Source: Brevundimonas sp. LM2 (GTDB lineage Bacteria; Pseudomonadota; Alphaproteobacteria; Caulobacterales; Caulobacteraceae). Taken from it: a stretch of 64,000 nucleotides of DNA. The stretch lies in the NCBI RefSeq assembly GCF_002002865.1, contig NZ_CP019508.1, positions 806,001-870,000 on the forward strand. Direction: 5' to 3'. Within the stretch, counting starts at the first letter, position 1; every line of letters starts with the position of its first letter. Positions 63,440 to 64,000 of this stretch are shown here, piece by piece. A program made the translations under genes and the position numbers. The notes below the pieces were generated by a model. That model was not told where the DNA came from. It saw nothing but the letters and a program-made list of their open reading frames with translations, and searched no databases.

Positions 63440-63805
63440 ATGTCCGTCTGTCAGCATTTCGATGAAAGCTGTCCTAGTCGTTCGCTGTTCGACAATATCG
63501 CTGACAAGTGGTCGATGATGGTGATCAGCGTGCTGGACGCAGGGCCCATGCGCTTCAATGGTATCAAGCGGCACCTGGAGGGCGTGACGCAGAAGGCGCT
63601 GGCCCAATGCCTGCGGCGGCTGGAACGCAATGGCCTCGTGTCCCGCCGGGTCATCATGACCTCGCCGATCGGGGTCGAATACGCCATCACGCCGCTCGGC
63701 CGCTCGCTGTTGGGTCCGTTTCGAGCCCTCCATGTGTGGACCCTGGAGCATCTGGATGAGGTGGAGCGGGCGCGCCAGGCGTTCGACGGCCGCGCCGCCG
63801 CGTGA
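63440..63805 (+). CDS. HxlR family transcriptional regulator
   Basis: A 121-residue winged helix regulator. Family features: an N-terminal cysteine (CPSRSLFDNIADKW, with DKW typical), the helix-turn-helix GPMRFNGIKRHLEGVTQKALAQCLRRLERNGLV, and the wing region PIGVEYAITPLGRSL. HxlR proteins often sense thiol-reactive aldehydes or quinones via such a cysteine. ATG at 63440 with TGAGGAA 10 bases upstream. Divergent from EthD gene. Confidence 0.92.
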   Translation: MSVCQHFDESCPSRSLFDNIADKWSMMVISVLDAGPMRFNGIKRHLEGVTQKALAQCLRRLERNGLVSRRVIMTSPIGVEYAITPLGRSLLGPFRALHVWTLEHLDEVERARQAFDGRAAA

Positions 63806-63837
63806 CCCGAAGAGAGGTCGATCTCGCCTCTCCGTAG

Positions 63838-64000
63838 GGCCGTAGGAGCGACTGGCGACGGGATGAGGGCGCGGAGGGCTGGCTGAGCGCGGAACTGGCG
63901 TCGGTTCTAGGCCAATGGAAGTACGACACCTTCCTACAGGTGGTGCGCAAGACGCGGGTGGCCTGGGCGCCGGGGGGGGCGGTGGCGGCGACCCTATTGC
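63838..64000 (+). CDS. Possible partial gene, DinD/BRO-like
   Basis: The frame after a TAG at 63835 stays open to the window end. It contains EGWLSAELASVLGQWKYDTF, which loosely resembles the N-terminal W-s-A-r-x-L-x-x-v-L-G-y pattern of DinD/BRO/KilA-type DNA-binding proteins. No clear start codon or ribosome-binding site is visible, so it may be a decayed copy. Confidence 0.25.

Overview
This is a GC-rich, gene-dense chromosome segment of a Caulobacterales alphaproteobacterium, most likely Brevundimonas. The evidence is gene content and order: an aa3 oxidase cluster closely followed by a GEDEF/EAL phosphodiesterase as in Caulobacter, the ptsN-DUF1150-Hsp20 group, FYDLN-acid next to a class II aroA, cmk-rpsA-ihfB, DUF4908, and large TonB receptors. 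No rRNA, CRISPR array, IS element or complete prophage is visible; one tRNA-Ala(GGC) is present.

Layout. 0-3 kb: end of ptsN, DUF1150, Hsp20, then an alcohol dehydrogenase divergent from an Rrf2 regulator over two matching palindromes, then tRNA-Ala. 3-8.6 kb: housekeeping run FYDLN-acid, aroA, cmk, rpsA, ihfB, mscL. 8.6-10.9 kb: acyltransferase-like protein and a DUF559 nuclease-like gene between two inverted REP-like elements. 10.9-15.6 kb: peptide transporter convergent with a TonB receptor. 15.7-18 kb: an unrecognised cassette of two paralogous 227-residue proteins with an 80-residue protein between them, headed by an XRE regulator and a perfect 31-bp palindrome. 18-21.3 kb: tldD and a PadR/DUF1700/GIN operon. 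21.5-29.4 kb: cytochrome aa3 oxidase structural and assembly genes (coxB, ctaD, ctaB, a small CoxF-like protein, ctaG, ctaE, DUF983, SURF1) plus an M16 peptidase. 29.4-35 kb: acetyltransferase, PdeA-like phosphodiesterase, YqgE, peroxiredoxin, hybrid kinase. 34.9-44.9 kb: pyrD operon, gloB, DUF4908, acetoacetyl-CoA reductase, zinc alcohol dehydrogenase, DUF72, gshA, ion channel, rsmE. 44.9-48.6 kb: two acyl-CoA dehydrogenases and a MerR regulator. 48.6-54.9 kb: DUF2256, DoxX-like protein, HTH/DUF2975 pair, selO, second TonB receptor. 55-59.5 kb: RND pump and adaptor. 59.7-64 kb: lepA, a HepT/MntA-type pair, a decayed copy of the lepA 3' end, an EthD-like protein and an HxlR regulator.

The oxidase genes form one functional block: catalytic subunits, heme O synthase, copper insertion (CtaG) and the assembly factor SURF1, almost all co-oriented with overlapping or tight junctions. 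The most plausible undescribed system is the XRE-palindrome-paralog cassette at 15.7-18 kb. The REP-flanked DUF559 gene and the toxin-antitoxin pair bracketed by a lepA duplication are further candidates for mobile or recently acquired units.
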